Assembly: GCA_017633255.1 (NCBI GenBank)
Contig: JAGBPS010000026.1
Span: 1-64,000 of the forward strand
Source: Bacteroidales bacterium
GTDB taxonomy: Bacteria > Bacteroidota > Bacteroidia > Bacteroidales > WCHB1-69
Direction of reading: 5' to 3'
DNA length: 64,000 nt
Positions 34,175-42,773 of this stretch are shown here, piece by piece. The stretch's first letter is position 1. Every line of letters starts with the position of its first letter. The position numbers and the translations under genes are program-made. The notes beneath the pieces are model-generated. The model ran no database searches, was not told where the DNA came from, and saw only the letters and a program-made list of their open reading frames with translations.

Positions 34175-35431
34175 GTGGATAGAAAAATAGAACAGAAAAA
34201 AGGATGGCGTTTGGCTTTCAGCAAGAAAGCTTTGCCCTATTGGGGTGGGCTGCTGCTCTTGGTCTTTGTCGCTTGGCTGGTGTTCAGGGATAATTCCAAG
34301 AAATTGCGAGCCCAGGCGGATAACATCACCATCAGCACTGTAACCCAAGGCGAATTCAACGACTATATCCGCATCAGTGGACAGGTGGTGCCGATGACCA
34401 CCATCCAGCTCAGTCCGCTGGAAGGCGGTGTGGTGCAGAAAATCGTGACCGAAGAAGGCAGTAAATTGCACGAGGGAGATGTCATTCTGGTGCTGAGCAA
34501 CGAGACCTTGGACATGCAGATTCTGAATGCCGAGGCCGATTTGGCCGAGAAGGAGAATATACTTCGCAACACCATGATTTCCATGGAACAACAGAAGCTG
34601 AGCCTGCAACAGGAAAAGCTGCAGCTGCAAATGGAGGTACGGCGTAAAAAGAGAACCTACGACTCGCAAAAAGAACTGTTCAACGATGGCCTTATCGCCA
34701 AGGAGGCATGGCTGCAGGCAGAGGAGGAATACCAGTTGGCGAAAGACCGACTCCTATTAGTGGAAAACCGTGCCAAGCAGGACAGTCTGTACCGCTCGGT
34801 GGAAATCCGGCAGATGCGTGAGAGCCTGGAGAACATGCGCCAGAATATGCTGATGATACGCCGCCGCAAGGACAACTTGAATATCAAGGCACCTATCGAC
34901 GGCGAGCTGGGACTTTTGGATGTGGAGTTGGGACAGTCGCTTGCCGCAGGCACCAAGATAGGACAGATCAACAATATGGAAAGCTATAAAATAGAAGCGA
35001 AGATAGACGAGCATTATATCGACCGGGTTACCACTGGTCTGGAAGCCAGTTTCGAGCGTCAGGGTGAGCGACACCGCCTGCATATCCGCAAGGTCTATCC
35101 GGAGGTGCGTGAGGGCAAATTCAAGGCTGACTTCAAGTTTTCGGACGAACAGCCGGAAAATATTCGCACGGGACAGACTTTTTACTTAAATTTGCAGCTC
35201 GGTCAGCCCGTGGAGGCGGTGCTGATACCACGGGGAACTTTCTATCAGAAAACCGGTGGCAAATGGATATATGTGGTGTCGGCAGACGGGAAACAGGCGA
35301 TGAAACGCGAGGTTCGCATCGGCCGCCAGAACCCGCAGTACTACGAGGTGTTGGAAGGCCTAGAGCCGGGAGAAAAAGTAATCACCTCGTCGTACGACAA
35401 CTTCGGGGATAGTGATGTGCTGGTATTTTAA
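34175..35431 (+). CDS. HlyD-family periplasmic adaptor (membrane fusion protein)
   Basis: 418 residues with a GTG start; no in-frame ATG lies suitably upstream. One N-terminal membrane anchor (LPYWGGLLLLVFVAWLVF), a split lipoyl domain (VVPMTTIQLSPLEGGVVQKI and NIKAPIDGELGLLDVELG), a long coiled-coil hairpin (about 110-230) and C-terminal beta-barrel/membrane-proximal domains (GLEPGEKVITSSYDNF). It bridges the inner-membrane ABC permeases and TolC. It sits 90 bp after tolC in a spacer of repeated ATTCAAC words and is probably in the same transcript. Confidence 0.9.
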   Translation: MDRKIEQKKGWRLAFSKKALPYWGGLLLLVFVAWLVFRDNSKKLRAQADNITISTVTQGEFNDYIRISGQVVPMTTIQLSPLEGGVVQKIVTEEGSKLHEGDVILVLSNETLDMQILNAEADLAEKENILRNTMISMEQQKLSLQQEKLQLQMEVRRKKRTYDSQKELFNDGLIAKEAWLQAEEEYQLAKDRLLLVENRAKQDSLYRSVEIRQMRESLENMRQNMLMIRRRKDNLNIKAPIDGELGLLDVELGQSLAAGTKIGQINNMESYKIEAKIDEHYIDRVTTGLEASFERQGERHRLHIRKVYPEVREGKFKADFKFSDEQPENIRTGQTFYLNLQLGQPVEAVLIPRGTFYQKTGGKWIYVVSADGKQAMKREVRIGRQNPQYYEVLEGLEPGEKVITSSYDNFGDSDVLVF

Positions 35432-35508
35432 CTTGATTTTTTTGTTCAGAAAATGGGTTAAACACTTGTCAAATAATTTTATTTTTTGCGTGGTATAAAA
35501 AAAATGTT

Positions 35509-35565
35509 TATTTTTGCTTTCTGTAAAAAGCAGTTTTGTTTTAATTTTGCTTTTTGCAAAAAACA
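35509..35565 (+). promoter_or_regulatory. Tandem promoter-operator repeats before the AAA ATPase gene
   Basis: Two -7 matches (TATTTTTG at 35509 and TAATTTTG at 35542), each followed by GCTTT(C/T)TG(T/C)AAAAA(G/A)CA. The units are offset by 33 bp, three helical turns, and each has the imperfect inverted repeat TGCTTT...AAAGCA. They could be tandem promoters or operator sites. Confidence 0.5.
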
Positions 35566-35587
35566 ATGATAAACAATAGACAACTAT

Positions 35588-36787
35588 ATGGAAATGTTAT
35601 TTGAAAAACAGAATGCCATGCTCAATGCCACCAGCATGGATATTGTAAGAAGCTTTGTGAACCATGTTAACTGGGATGCACCAATGCTATGCATCAGAGG
35701 ACCGCGAGGTGTTGGTAAATCCACGTTGTTAAGACAGCATATAAGGCAACAATATGGTGTGGGGAGCGAGGAAGTACTATACTGTTCCCTCGATTTTGCG
35801 TATTTCACCCAACATTCCATTTTAGAGGTGGCAGAAAGGTTTTACAAGCACGGTGGTAAACTTCTGGTACTCGACGAGGCTCATAAATACGAAAACTGGA
35901 GTCGCGAGGTGAAAGAAGTTGCAGAGATTTATCCTAATTTACAGATAATACTGAGCGGTTCATCATTACTTAAGCTGATTGATGGTGACGCGGATCTTTC
36001 ACGTCGTTGCCGCGGATATTATATGCCTGGACTTTCATTTAGGGAATATCTTCAGTTTTACAAAGACATTAATTTGCCGTTTCATTCACTTGGACAGCTT
36101 CTCGCAAATGCCAAAGACATTGCTGCCGAAGTCAATAGCAAATGCCGTCCACTCCAATATTTCCACGAATACCTCAAATATGGGTATTATCCTTTCTATC
36201 TGAAAAATCCCATTGATTATTATCCTCTCATCGAACAGATAACGAACTATGTAATTGATGTAGAGTTGCCGCAACTTCGGAAAGTAAATCCAAGCAACTG
36301 CCGTAAAATTAAAGCGTTGTTAAACGTTTTAGCGCAACAAGTTCCCTTCGATGTTGATATATCAAAGATGGCTTCGATAATTGAGCTGCAGCGTAACACC
36401 GTAATCGAATATTTAAATCATCTTAATGATGCAAAGCTGATAAATCTTCTTTACAGCGATCTGGTTTCAGTAAAAAAAATGCAAAAACCAGACAAGATTT
36501 ATCTTGAAAACCCCAACCTTCTATACGCTTTGGCAACAACACAAGTGAAAATCGGAACAGTACGAGAGTGCTTTGCAGTCAATCAATTGAGTTTCCAACA
36601 TACGGTGGAATACGGCAAGCAACAAGGAGACTTCAAAGTTGACGGGAAATGGATTTTTGAGGTTGGCGGTGAAAGCAAGAACTTTGACCAGATTGCCAAT
36701 TTGCCAAATTCATATATTTTGGCCGATGATATCGAATCTCCACATGGTAATAAATTACCACTTTGGATGATTGGATTAATGTATTAA
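35588..36787 (+). CDS. AAA_14/DUF4143-type ATPase
   Basis: 399 residues. Walker A GPRGVGKST (about residue 38), Walker B LLVLDEAHKYENW, and a sensor-like ILSGSSLLKL, followed by a winged-helix region (DISKMASIIELQRNTVIEYL) and a C-terminal DUF4143-type nuclease-fold-like region (FEVGGESKNFDQI). Members are common single-gene accessory loci in Bacteroidota with no settled function. It lies between hlyD and the sigma-54 promoter of the ABC genes with its own promoter and lower GC content than its neighbours, so it looks like a later insertion into the efflux locus. Confidence 0.85.
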   Translation: MEMLFEKQNAMLNATSMDIVRSFVNHVNWDAPMLCIRGPRGVGKSTLLRQHIRQQYGVGSEEVLYCSLDFAYFTQHSILEVAERFYKHGGKLLVLDEAHKYENWSREVKEVAEIYPNLQIILSGSSLLKLIDGDADLSRRCRGYYMPGLSFREYLQFYKDINLPFHSLGQLLANAKDIAAEVNSKCRPLQYFHEYLKYGYYPFYLKNPIDYYPLIEQITNYVIDVELPQLRKVNPSNCRKIKALLNVLAQQVPFDVDISKMASIIELQRNTVIEYLNHLNDAKLINLLYSDLVSVKKMQKPDKIYLENPNLLYALATTQVKIGTVRECFAVNQLSFQHTVEYGKQQGDFKVDGKWIFEVGGESKNFDQIANLPNSYILADDIESPHGNKLPLWMIGLMY

Positions 36788-36811
36788 GTAGATGGTGGCT
36801 GTTGGGCAGAT

Positions 36812-36850
36812 TGTAAAGTTTCTTTACAATCACTGTAAAGATTCTATACA
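36812..36850 (+). promoter_or_regulatory. Paired 17-bp palindromic activator sites upstream of the ABC ATPase gene
   Basis: TGTAAAGTTTCTTTACA (36812-36828, perfect palindrome) and TGTAAAGATTCTATACA (36834-36850), 22 bp apart. Their centres lie about 110 and 88 bp before the predicted sigma-54 start, almost the same geometry as at tolC. Confidence 0.78.
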
Positions 36851-36902
36851 CTTTCAGCAAAAGAGAAAATTGTATTCATTTGATTCTTAATATTTTGTAT
36901 CT

Positions 36903-36919
36903 TTGGCATGAAGTATGCA
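36903..36919 (+). promoter_or_regulatory. Sigma-54 promoter of the ABC transporter genes
   Basis: TTGGCATGAAGTATGCA: -24 element TTGGCATG, GG and GC separated by exactly 10 bp, -12 element ATGCA. Predicted start near 36929, 80 bp before the ATPase gene. Confidence 0.8.
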
Positions 36920-36946
36920 TGTTCTTTATGACGAAAGTACAATTAA

Positions 36947-36980
36947 CCCCTCACAAGCGACGCAGTCGCGCAGTGTGGGG
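36947..36980 (+). other. Leader hairpin in the ABC ATPase 5' UTR
   Basis: CCCC...GGGG outer pairs, CAC/GTG and GCGAC-GCA-GTCGC inner stem within the leader RNA; it ends 28 bases before the start codon and may affect RNA stability or translation. Confidence 0.45.
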
Positions 36981-37008
36981 CATATAGAAACATCAAAATT
37001 CCATAGAT

Positions 37009-37689
37009 ATGATCAAAGTACAAAACCTTAGCAAAATCTTCCGCACGGAAGAAATCGAGACCCTCGCATTGGACGGGGTGTCATTTGAAATTCAAGACGG
37101 CGAATTTGTCGCCATTATGGGACCTTCGGGCTGTGGCAAATCCACACTGCTCAACATTTTGGGTCTGTTGGACAATCCCACAGGGGGCACCTACGAACTG
37201 CTGGGACAGCAGGTGGGCGAGCTGAAAGAGAAGGCTCGCACTCGCTTCCGCAAGGGCAACATCGGCTTCGTGTTCCAGAGCTTCAACCTGATTGATGAGC
37301 TGGATGTATATGAAAACATCGAGTTACCGCTGAAGTACCTGAACATCAGTGCAACGGAACGCAAGGAAAGGGTGAACGTCATGATGAAACGTATGGCCAT
37401 CATGCACCGGTCCAAGCACTTCCCGCAGCAGCTATCGGGTGGTCAGCAACAGCGTGTGGCCATCGCCCGCGCCGTGGTCGCCAACCCCAAGTTGATTCTC
37501 GCCGACGAGCCCACCGGTAACCTCGACTCCAAGAACGGCAAAGAGGTGATGGACTTGCTCACCGAACTCCACAAGGAGGGCACCACCATCGTGATGGTCA
37601 CCCACTCCCAGCGCGACGCCGGCTATGCCGACCGCATCATCAACCTCTTCGACGGCCGCGTGGTGGAGAACGTGCTGCCGGAATTGTAA
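37009..37689 (+). CDS. ABC transporter ATP-binding protein (MacB/LolD type)
   Basis: 226 residues. Walker A GPSGCGKST, Q-loop FVFQSFNLI, signature LSGGQQQRVAIARA, Walker B LILADEPTGNLDS and H-loop VMVTHS are all present. This class drives FtsX-fold permeases that push substrates through periplasmic adaptors rather than across the inner membrane. First gene after the second sigma-54 promoter; the three permease genes that follow lack their own ATPase and presumably share it. Confidence 0.93.
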   Translation: MIKVQNLSKIFRTEEIETLALDGVSFEIQDGEFVAIMGPSGCGKSTLLNILGLLDNPTGGTYELLGQQVGELKEKARTRFRKGNIGFVFQSFNLIDELDVYENIELPLKYLNISATERKERVNVMMKRMAIMHRSKHFPQQLSGGQQQRVAIARAVVANPKLILADEPTGNLDSKNGKEVMDLLTELHKEGTTIVMVTHSQRDAGYADRIINLFDGRVVENVLPEL

Positions 37690-37702
37690 TCATTATTCCT
37701 TT

Positions 37703-37730
37703 GTAGAGACGCGATTAATCGCGTCTCTAC
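37703..37730. repeat. GTAGAGACG palindromic repeat, copy 6
   Basis: Perfect 28-bp palindrome with core GCGATTAATCGC, identical to the copy at 22203, between the ATPase and first permease genes. No T-run follows. Confidence 0.85.
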
Positions 37731-37773
37731 AGCGTACCTCACACCCGCGTCGTCACAAGGAACATTCCAAAAA

Positions 37774-37858
37774 GGGCTGAAAGCCCAACCTATGCCAACC
37801 CAGGGTGAACGAAGTGAGCCCTGGGTATCAGAAGCAGGGTGAGCGCTGCGAGCCCTGC
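37774..37858 (+). repeat. Three consecutive hairpins ahead of the first permease
   Basis: GGGCT-GAA-AGCCC (37774-37786); CCCAGGG...CCCTGGG (37799-37825) and GCAGGG...CCCTGC (37834-37858), the last two sharing the interior pattern GGGTGA(A/G)CG...TG(A/C)GAGCCC. They lie in the spacer just before the permease start and may tune expression within the operon. Confidence 0.6.
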
Positions 37859-37882
37859 AATCACCAACAAAACCTCATCACT

Positions 37883-40243
37883 ATGCGAATCATCAAAAAA
37901 TCCAAAACCGAGGCGGTTTCCTCCGCTCTCAACATCCTCGGTCTGACAGCCGCTTTTGCCGCTTTATACATCATCCTAGTACAGGTGCACCACGACCTGT
38001 CCTTCAACAAGTCACTCAAGGACAGCGACCGGATCTATGTCCTAACCAAAAAGGAAATCAACCAAAGTGAATATTCCTCCTACCTCTGCCGACCCTTGGG
38101 GGAGTATGTTGTCAACGCCTCCCCTGACATTGAAGCCGGTGGCTGTGGTGAAATCACAGGCAATCCCATCACAGTTCGTGTAAGCGATGAGCAATCGCCT
38201 GTGTCCATCTCAATAGCGGTCATGAACAAAGGTGCCCGTGACGTGTTCGGTTTCGAATTAATGGCTGGCAATTGGGACGATTTGACTGACACTGGCTTCG
38301 CTCTTTCGGAATCGGCGGCGAAACGCCTTGGTGTCCAGGTGGGTGACGTTATGAAATTCTTCAATGGATCGGAGTGGCGGGATATATCTATTGTGGTCAT
38401 CTACAAAGATATGCCGAAGCACAGCGACCTTTCCTCTTTCGAAATGCTGGCTAATTTGGGCGATAATTACACCAATGATTGGAGCGAGTTTTCGTTCAAT
38501 TATTTTCTGAAGCTTCGCAAAGGTGCAGATCCCAATGCGATTGTCGAAGTGTCAAAGCCTGTGACCAGACGTTTTTTCAGTGAAATGACAGGAAAAGAGG
38601 CCACCGACGATAATGTCAAGTTTGGTCTATACCCCGTGAGACTGACCGATATGTACTTCGACAGCAATTCGTATTTTGCCCCTGGTAAGGCAGGCAACAA
38701 AACCACGACGATGACACTGCTCGTCATCGCCATTTTCGTGGTGGTCATCGCCTTTATCAACTACATCAACTTTTTCTTCGCCATGTTGCCCCTTCGACTG
38801 CGCAGCATCAACACGCGCAAGATACTGGGTAGCAGTCGTTTCCAGTTGGTGATGTCATCGGTGGGAGAGTCGGTGCTGATGGTGGCTATATCTTTGGCAC
38901 TTGCTGTAGGTGTGGTTGTCCTCTTCAAGCAATCTACATTGGCTTCATTGATTGACACTTCACTTGATTTCGGACAGAATGGGGGCGTTGTTGCGTTGAC
39001 TATCGGTTTGGCATTGATCATCTCCATAGCTGCCAGTATTTATCCCGCCTTGTTCGCCACTTCGTTTAATCTGGTCTTCGCCTTGAAAGGCACTTTCGGC
39101 ACCACGCAAAAAGGCAAAGCTTTCCGCATCGGTCTGATTGGCCTGCAGTTCACTGTTTCCATCGTACTGATAATCTGTGCGATATTCATTCACGAGCAAC
39201 GCCGTTTCATGATGAACCATGAAATGGGCTTCGATCAAGAATGTCTGTTGCAGTCGCAGGTTTCGTGGAATCTTGCCAACAACCGCGAGGCGGTGGAGAG
39301 TAAGTTGAAAGCCGATGCTGCCATAAAGGATGTCGCTTGGGGTGACGGTCCCTTCATCCAAGATTCCCGCATGAGTTGGGGTAGAAAAGTGCGTGGCGAA
39401 GATGCCGGTTGGCAGGTCTATCCTGTTTCGTGGAACTTCCTGCGCTTTATGGGTATTGACATCATCGAAGGTCGTGATTTCGCCGCAGTTGACGAGCAGT
39501 CTAATGGCGTGTATATTTTCAATAAAACCGCAAAAGACAAGTACCAAATCACTCTTGAAGACCAGATTGGAGGCCATGATAGCCAAGTCGCAGAAATAGC
39601 CGGTTTCTGTGAGGATTTCAACTTCGCCTCGTTGCGACAAGGCATAGAACCGTTTGCATTCTATGTTTATGGTAAAGATCCGTGGCATATTTGCATGAGG
39701 TTGTTCATTCGTACAGAGGCTGGCGTGGATGTTCCCGCTTTGATGGAACGCATCACGCAAATGCTTAACGATCTTGACCCTACAATGGGCGATGGAATGT
39801 CATACGAAGTGTGGCCCTTTTCCCAATCCATTGAGAACCAATACAAAAAAGAGCAGAACCTCTCGAAACTCGTCACCTTGTTCACCGTGCTGGCTATCGT
39901 TATCTCACTGATGGGCGTGTTCGGATTGGTGATGTTCGAGACGGAACACCGTCGCAAGGAAATTGGCATCCGAAGGGTCAACGGTGCTACCGAAGGAGAG
40001 ATACTGGCAATGTTCAACGCCCGTTTCGTGAAAATTGTGCTGGCCTGCTTCGCGGTTGCCGTCCCAATCAGCATCGTCATTATGCACCGTTATCTGGAAG
40101 GCTTTGCCTATCGCATGCCCTTGCATTGGTGGGTCTTTGCCTTGGCGTTGCTGGCCGTGCTCGCAGTCACAGTCGCGGTGGTGACATTGCGGAGTTTGCG
40201 CGCCGCCACGGTGAACCCAGTGAAATCGCTGAGAAGTGAATGA
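37883..40243 (+). CDS. FtsX-family ABC transporter permease 1
   Basis: 786 residues from ATG 37883; a longer frame from 37805 reads through three hairpins and is unlikely. N-terminal membrane helix (ALNILGLTAAFAALYIILVQ), MacB-like periplasmic domain, FtsX block (LLVIAIFVVVIAFINYINFF onward), a second periplasmic domain, and a C-terminal FtsX block (LMGVFGLVMFETEHRRKEIGIRRVNGA). This duplicated layout is typical of Bacteroidota export permeases. It is clearly related to, but more divergent than, the two permeases that follow. Confidence 0.88.
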   Translation: MRIIKKSKTEAVSSALNILGLTAAFAALYIILVQVHHDLSFNKSLKDSDRIYVLTKKEINQSEYSSYLCRPLGEYVVNASPDIEAGGCGEITGNPITVRVSDEQSPVSISIAVMNKGARDVFGFELMAGNWDDLTDTGFALSESAAKRLGVQVGDVMKFFNGSEWRDISIVVIYKDMPKHSDLSSFEMLANLGDNYTNDWSEFSFNYFLKLRKGADPNAIVEVSKPVTRRFFSEMTGKEATDDNVKFGLYPVRLTDMYFDSNSYFAPGKAGNKTTTMTLLVIAIFVVVIAFINYINFFFAMLPLRLRSINTRKILGSSRFQLVMSSVGESVLMVAISLALAVGVVVLFKQSTLASLIDTSLDFGQNGGVVALTIGLALIISIAASIYPALFATSFNLVFALKGTFGTTQKGKAFRIGLIGLQFTVSIVLIICAIFIHEQRRFMMNHEMGFDQECLLQSQVSWNLANNREAVESKLKADAAIKDVAWGDGPFIQDSRMSWGRKVRGEDAGWQVYPVSWNFLRFMGIDIIEGRDFAAVDEQSNGVYIFNKTAKDKYQITLEDQIGGHDSQVAEIAGFCEDFNFASLRQGIEPFAFYVYGKDPWHICMRLFIRTEAGVDVPALMERITQMLNDLDPTMGDGMSYEVWPFSQSIENQYKKEQNLSKLVTLFTVLAIVISLMGVFGLVMFETEHRRKEIGIRRVNGATEGEILAMFNARFVKIVLACFAVAVPISIVIMHRYLEGFAYRMPLHWWVFALALLAVLAVTVAVVTLRSLRAATVNPVKSLRSE

Positions 40244-40358
40244 CAATGAGTCATTCTTATTCCTAAAGGATTGAAAGATTAATGGTGTGGTGCATTACAC
40301 CAGTATAAAAAAGAAACAGTATGGTAATAGTAAAAGTTGTATAGCAAGTAAGTACATA

Positions 40359-40380
40359 GGGACGGAATGCACTCCGTTCC
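40359..40380 (+). repeat. Hairpin just upstream of permease 2
   Basis: Stem GGGACGGA/TCCGTTCC (one G-U pair) with a six-base loop, 27 bases before the start codon of the second permease. It resembles the other variable-core hairpins of the window. Confidence 0.5.
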
Positions 40381-40407
40381 TTTCAATTGGCACAAACAAA
40401 AGAGACA

Positions 40408-42756
40408 ATGAAATCATACCTCAAATTCCTCTCCTGCAACAAACTCTATACCGCCATTGAAGCGGTGGGGCTGGTTATTTCCATCGCCTTCGTGATACTG
40501 ATTGGCAACTATGTGTATCAGCAGTATGCCGTTGTGTATAAGCAACCTGCATACGACCGCATCTACAGCGTTGGGCACTATCCTTCCTTAGGACTTTCGG
40601 TGTGGGACAAGGCCTCCATCGAAGCGCAGGTGCCTGGAATCGAGGCTATAGCTCGCTTTTGCTATGCCACCGACGAGATTTCTTACCACAAAAAAAACTA
40701 TGAGGCGGAAGTTCGTCAGGTGGATGCGGAGTTCTTCAAGATCTTTCCCCAGTTTAGCCTTGTGGAGGGCACAGCCATCCCGTTCGACGGCACCCATAAC
40801 GCCATTGTCAGCCGGAGTTTCGCGAACAGTCTGGAGAAAAAGGGCGACCTTATAGGACAACGTTTCGTCATAGAAGGAGAGGAGGAGGAATACATCATTT
40901 GCGGCATTATGGATGGTCCGGAAAACACCTTGGTTGCCCACATTGATGTATTGATTCCGGTGAATGAGAAATGGTGGGCTGGGCGCGAACCTTTCCACAG
41001 CGTGGACGGCACGAAGACCTTTATTCGCAGGATGGAAAACACCAACGAAGAAGATTTCAAGGCACAAATACTTGAAGTATGCCGTCAAAACTATGGATCG
41101 TGGATAAATAAAGAACTTAAAATATTCAGTTTCAAGGAGATGTTCTTCCGCACTGAGAACGATTATGTATTACGCAGCGGCAACCTCAGCAGCATACGGA
41201 TATTGTCGGCGGTGGTGTTCCTTCTCCTTCTGTCGGCACTCATCAACTACGTCAACCTCAATATGGCTTTGGTGGGTAAACGCGCCAAGGAGATGGCTAC
41301 CCGCAGACTTTTGGGGGCACAGAAACTCTCCGTCATGGGCAAACTTATTATCGAATCTGTGTTGTTCACGGCAGTATGTTTCGGTTTTGCCTTTTTGTTG
41401 GCTCACACGCTTGTGCCTGTGATGAATTGGCTGCTAACCAGCTCAACACCGGAAAGCGACATTCAATTGCAGTTGATGACGAAACCGACTTATATAGTCG
41501 CGTATCTGAGCGGAATCTTGCTGATGGGAACGCTCTCGGGATGGTTACCCGCACTGTATGCATCGTATTACGAACCCATTGATGTGGTGCGGGGTACATT
41601 TCGCCATCACAGCAAGATGTGGCTCAGCAAAATCTTCATTATCTTCCAAAACGTCTTGTCTGTTATACTGATAGCCATCGCCATCGTGATGGAAGTGCAG
41701 ATGTGGCACATGATCAAGCGGCCCGTCCATGCGAACACGAAAGACTTGTTCTACATAAGCGGGATATGGTATCCTGTGCCTCATTTGGCTACTTTAGCCG
41801 ATGAAATAGCGCAACTGCCTTGTGTCAAAGAGGTTGGCATAGGGCGAGGATTTCCCGGAAGCGCGGCTTATTCTGTCGGCATACGTTTGGACGAGGAAGA
41901 TTTTATCTTGAAGTTGCTCATCGGTGACAGCGCTTATTTTCGCATGTTAGGTTTCGAAGTGGTGGAAGATTTCGGCCATCCACTCGCCAACTCGCTCTGG
42001 CTTGGTGAACACGCCTTTGCCAAAAGCGGAGCTTCTGACACATCGGTTACCATGCCGAAAAAACTTGCACTCATGATGTATCAGGATGCGGATTACATCG
42101 GCGGAAAGCTTAAAGATTTCCCGGGGGAGAGTGCGGCTTCTCCTGATGGCTTAAGTAACCAGAACGTGGGTGTACTGGTACAGGAAACTCGGAAGTTGGC
42201 GTGGGCAAGCGACCTATTTGTCAGAACCATCGGCGACCATTCGGAGGCCCGAAAAATCATCCTAAAACAGTGCCAGCTGTGGGCGGAAAAGGATGGGGAG
42301 GCCTTTGCTGGGCAGGATGAATGCGGCTATGTGGATGACTTGAATCTTAAGTCGTTGGAGCCTGCCAAGCGCACCGTACGGTTGTTGGAGATTTTCATGG
42401 GATTATCGGTGCTGCTGTCGCTGCTCGGTCTCGTCGCCATGAGCACCTACTATTGCGATGAAGGAAGCCACAGCATCGCGGTGCGCAAGGTTTTCGGCAG
42501 CGACGTCAACCGCGAGTTGTGGCGTACGGTGAAAGACTACATGATTCTCGTCGGAATCGCCGCAATCATTGGAGCTCCTGTTGCCGTTTGGCTCTGCGGC
42601 AAATACTTGGAACGTTTCGCCTATCGCATTGAGCATTACGGCTGGATTATTGTCGTGGCGGTTGTGGTCACCATGCTGCTGGCCTTTCTGTCCGTCCTCT
42701 GGCAGACGCTCCGCGCCGCAAAGACGAATCCTGCGGAGGCGCTGAAGAAAGAATAA
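40408..42756 (+). CDS. FtsX-family ABC transporter permease 2
   Basis: 782 residues from ATG 40408 (MKSYLKFLSCNKLY), chosen over an upstream TTG because the third permease begins with the same sequence. Layout as in permease 1: helix FVILIGNYVYQQ, periplasmic domain, FtsX block (SSIRILSAVVFLLLLSALIN), second periplasmic domain, C-terminal FtsX block (LLSLLGLVAMSTYYCDE ... IAVRKVFGSDVNRELW). Close paralog of permease 3, so the pair arose by tandem duplication and may form a heterodimer. Confidence 0.9.
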   Translation: MKSYLKFLSCNKLYTAIEAVGLVISIAFVILIGNYVYQQYAVVYKQPAYDRIYSVGHYPSLGLSVWDKASIEAQVPGIEAIARFCYATDEISYHKKNYEAEVRQVDAEFFKIFPQFSLVEGTAIPFDGTHNAIVSRSFANSLEKKGDLIGQRFVIEGEEEEYIICGIMDGPENTLVAHIDVLIPVNEKWWAGREPFHSVDGTKTFIRRMENTNEEDFKAQILEVCRQNYGSWINKELKIFSFKEMFFRTENDYVLRSGNLSSIRILSAVVFLLLLSALINYVNLNMALVGKRAKEMATRRLLGAQKLSVMGKLIIESVLFTAVCFGFAFLLAHTLVPVMNWLLTSSTPESDIQLQLMTKPTYIVAYLSGILLMGTLSGWLPALYASYYEPIDVVRGTFRHHSKMWLSKIFIIFQNVLSVILIAIAIVMEVQMWHMIKRPVHANTKDLFYISGIWYPVPHLATLADEIAQLPCVKEVGIGRGFPGSAAYSVGIRLDEEDFILKLLIGDSAYFRMLGFEVVEDFGHPLANSLWLGEHAFAKSGASDTSVTMPKKLALMMYQDADYIGGKLKDFPGESAASPDGLSNQNVGVLVQETRKLAWASDLFVRTIGDHSEARKIILKQCQLWAEKDGEAFAGQDECGYVDDLNLKSLEPAKRTVRLLEIFMGLSVLLSLLGLVAMSTYYCDEGSHSIAVRKVFGSDVNRELWRTVKDYMILVGIAAIIGAPVAVWLCGKYLERFAYRIEHYGWIIVVAVVVTMLLAFLSVLWQTLRAAKTNPAEALKKE

Positions 42757-42773
42757 TTATAACCGAAAGATAT

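Noticed and set aside
37805..37882. N-terminal extension of permease 1
   Set aside because: The extra codons read through two perfect hairpins and give no membrane or domain sequence; the other permeases begin directly with the short basic segment and first helix.
40391..40406. Third sigma-54 promoter before permease 2 (TTGGCACAAACAAAAG)
   Set aside because: The -24-like part is good, but no GC lies 10 bp after GG, there are no TGTAAAG palindromes, and the start codon follows too closely.
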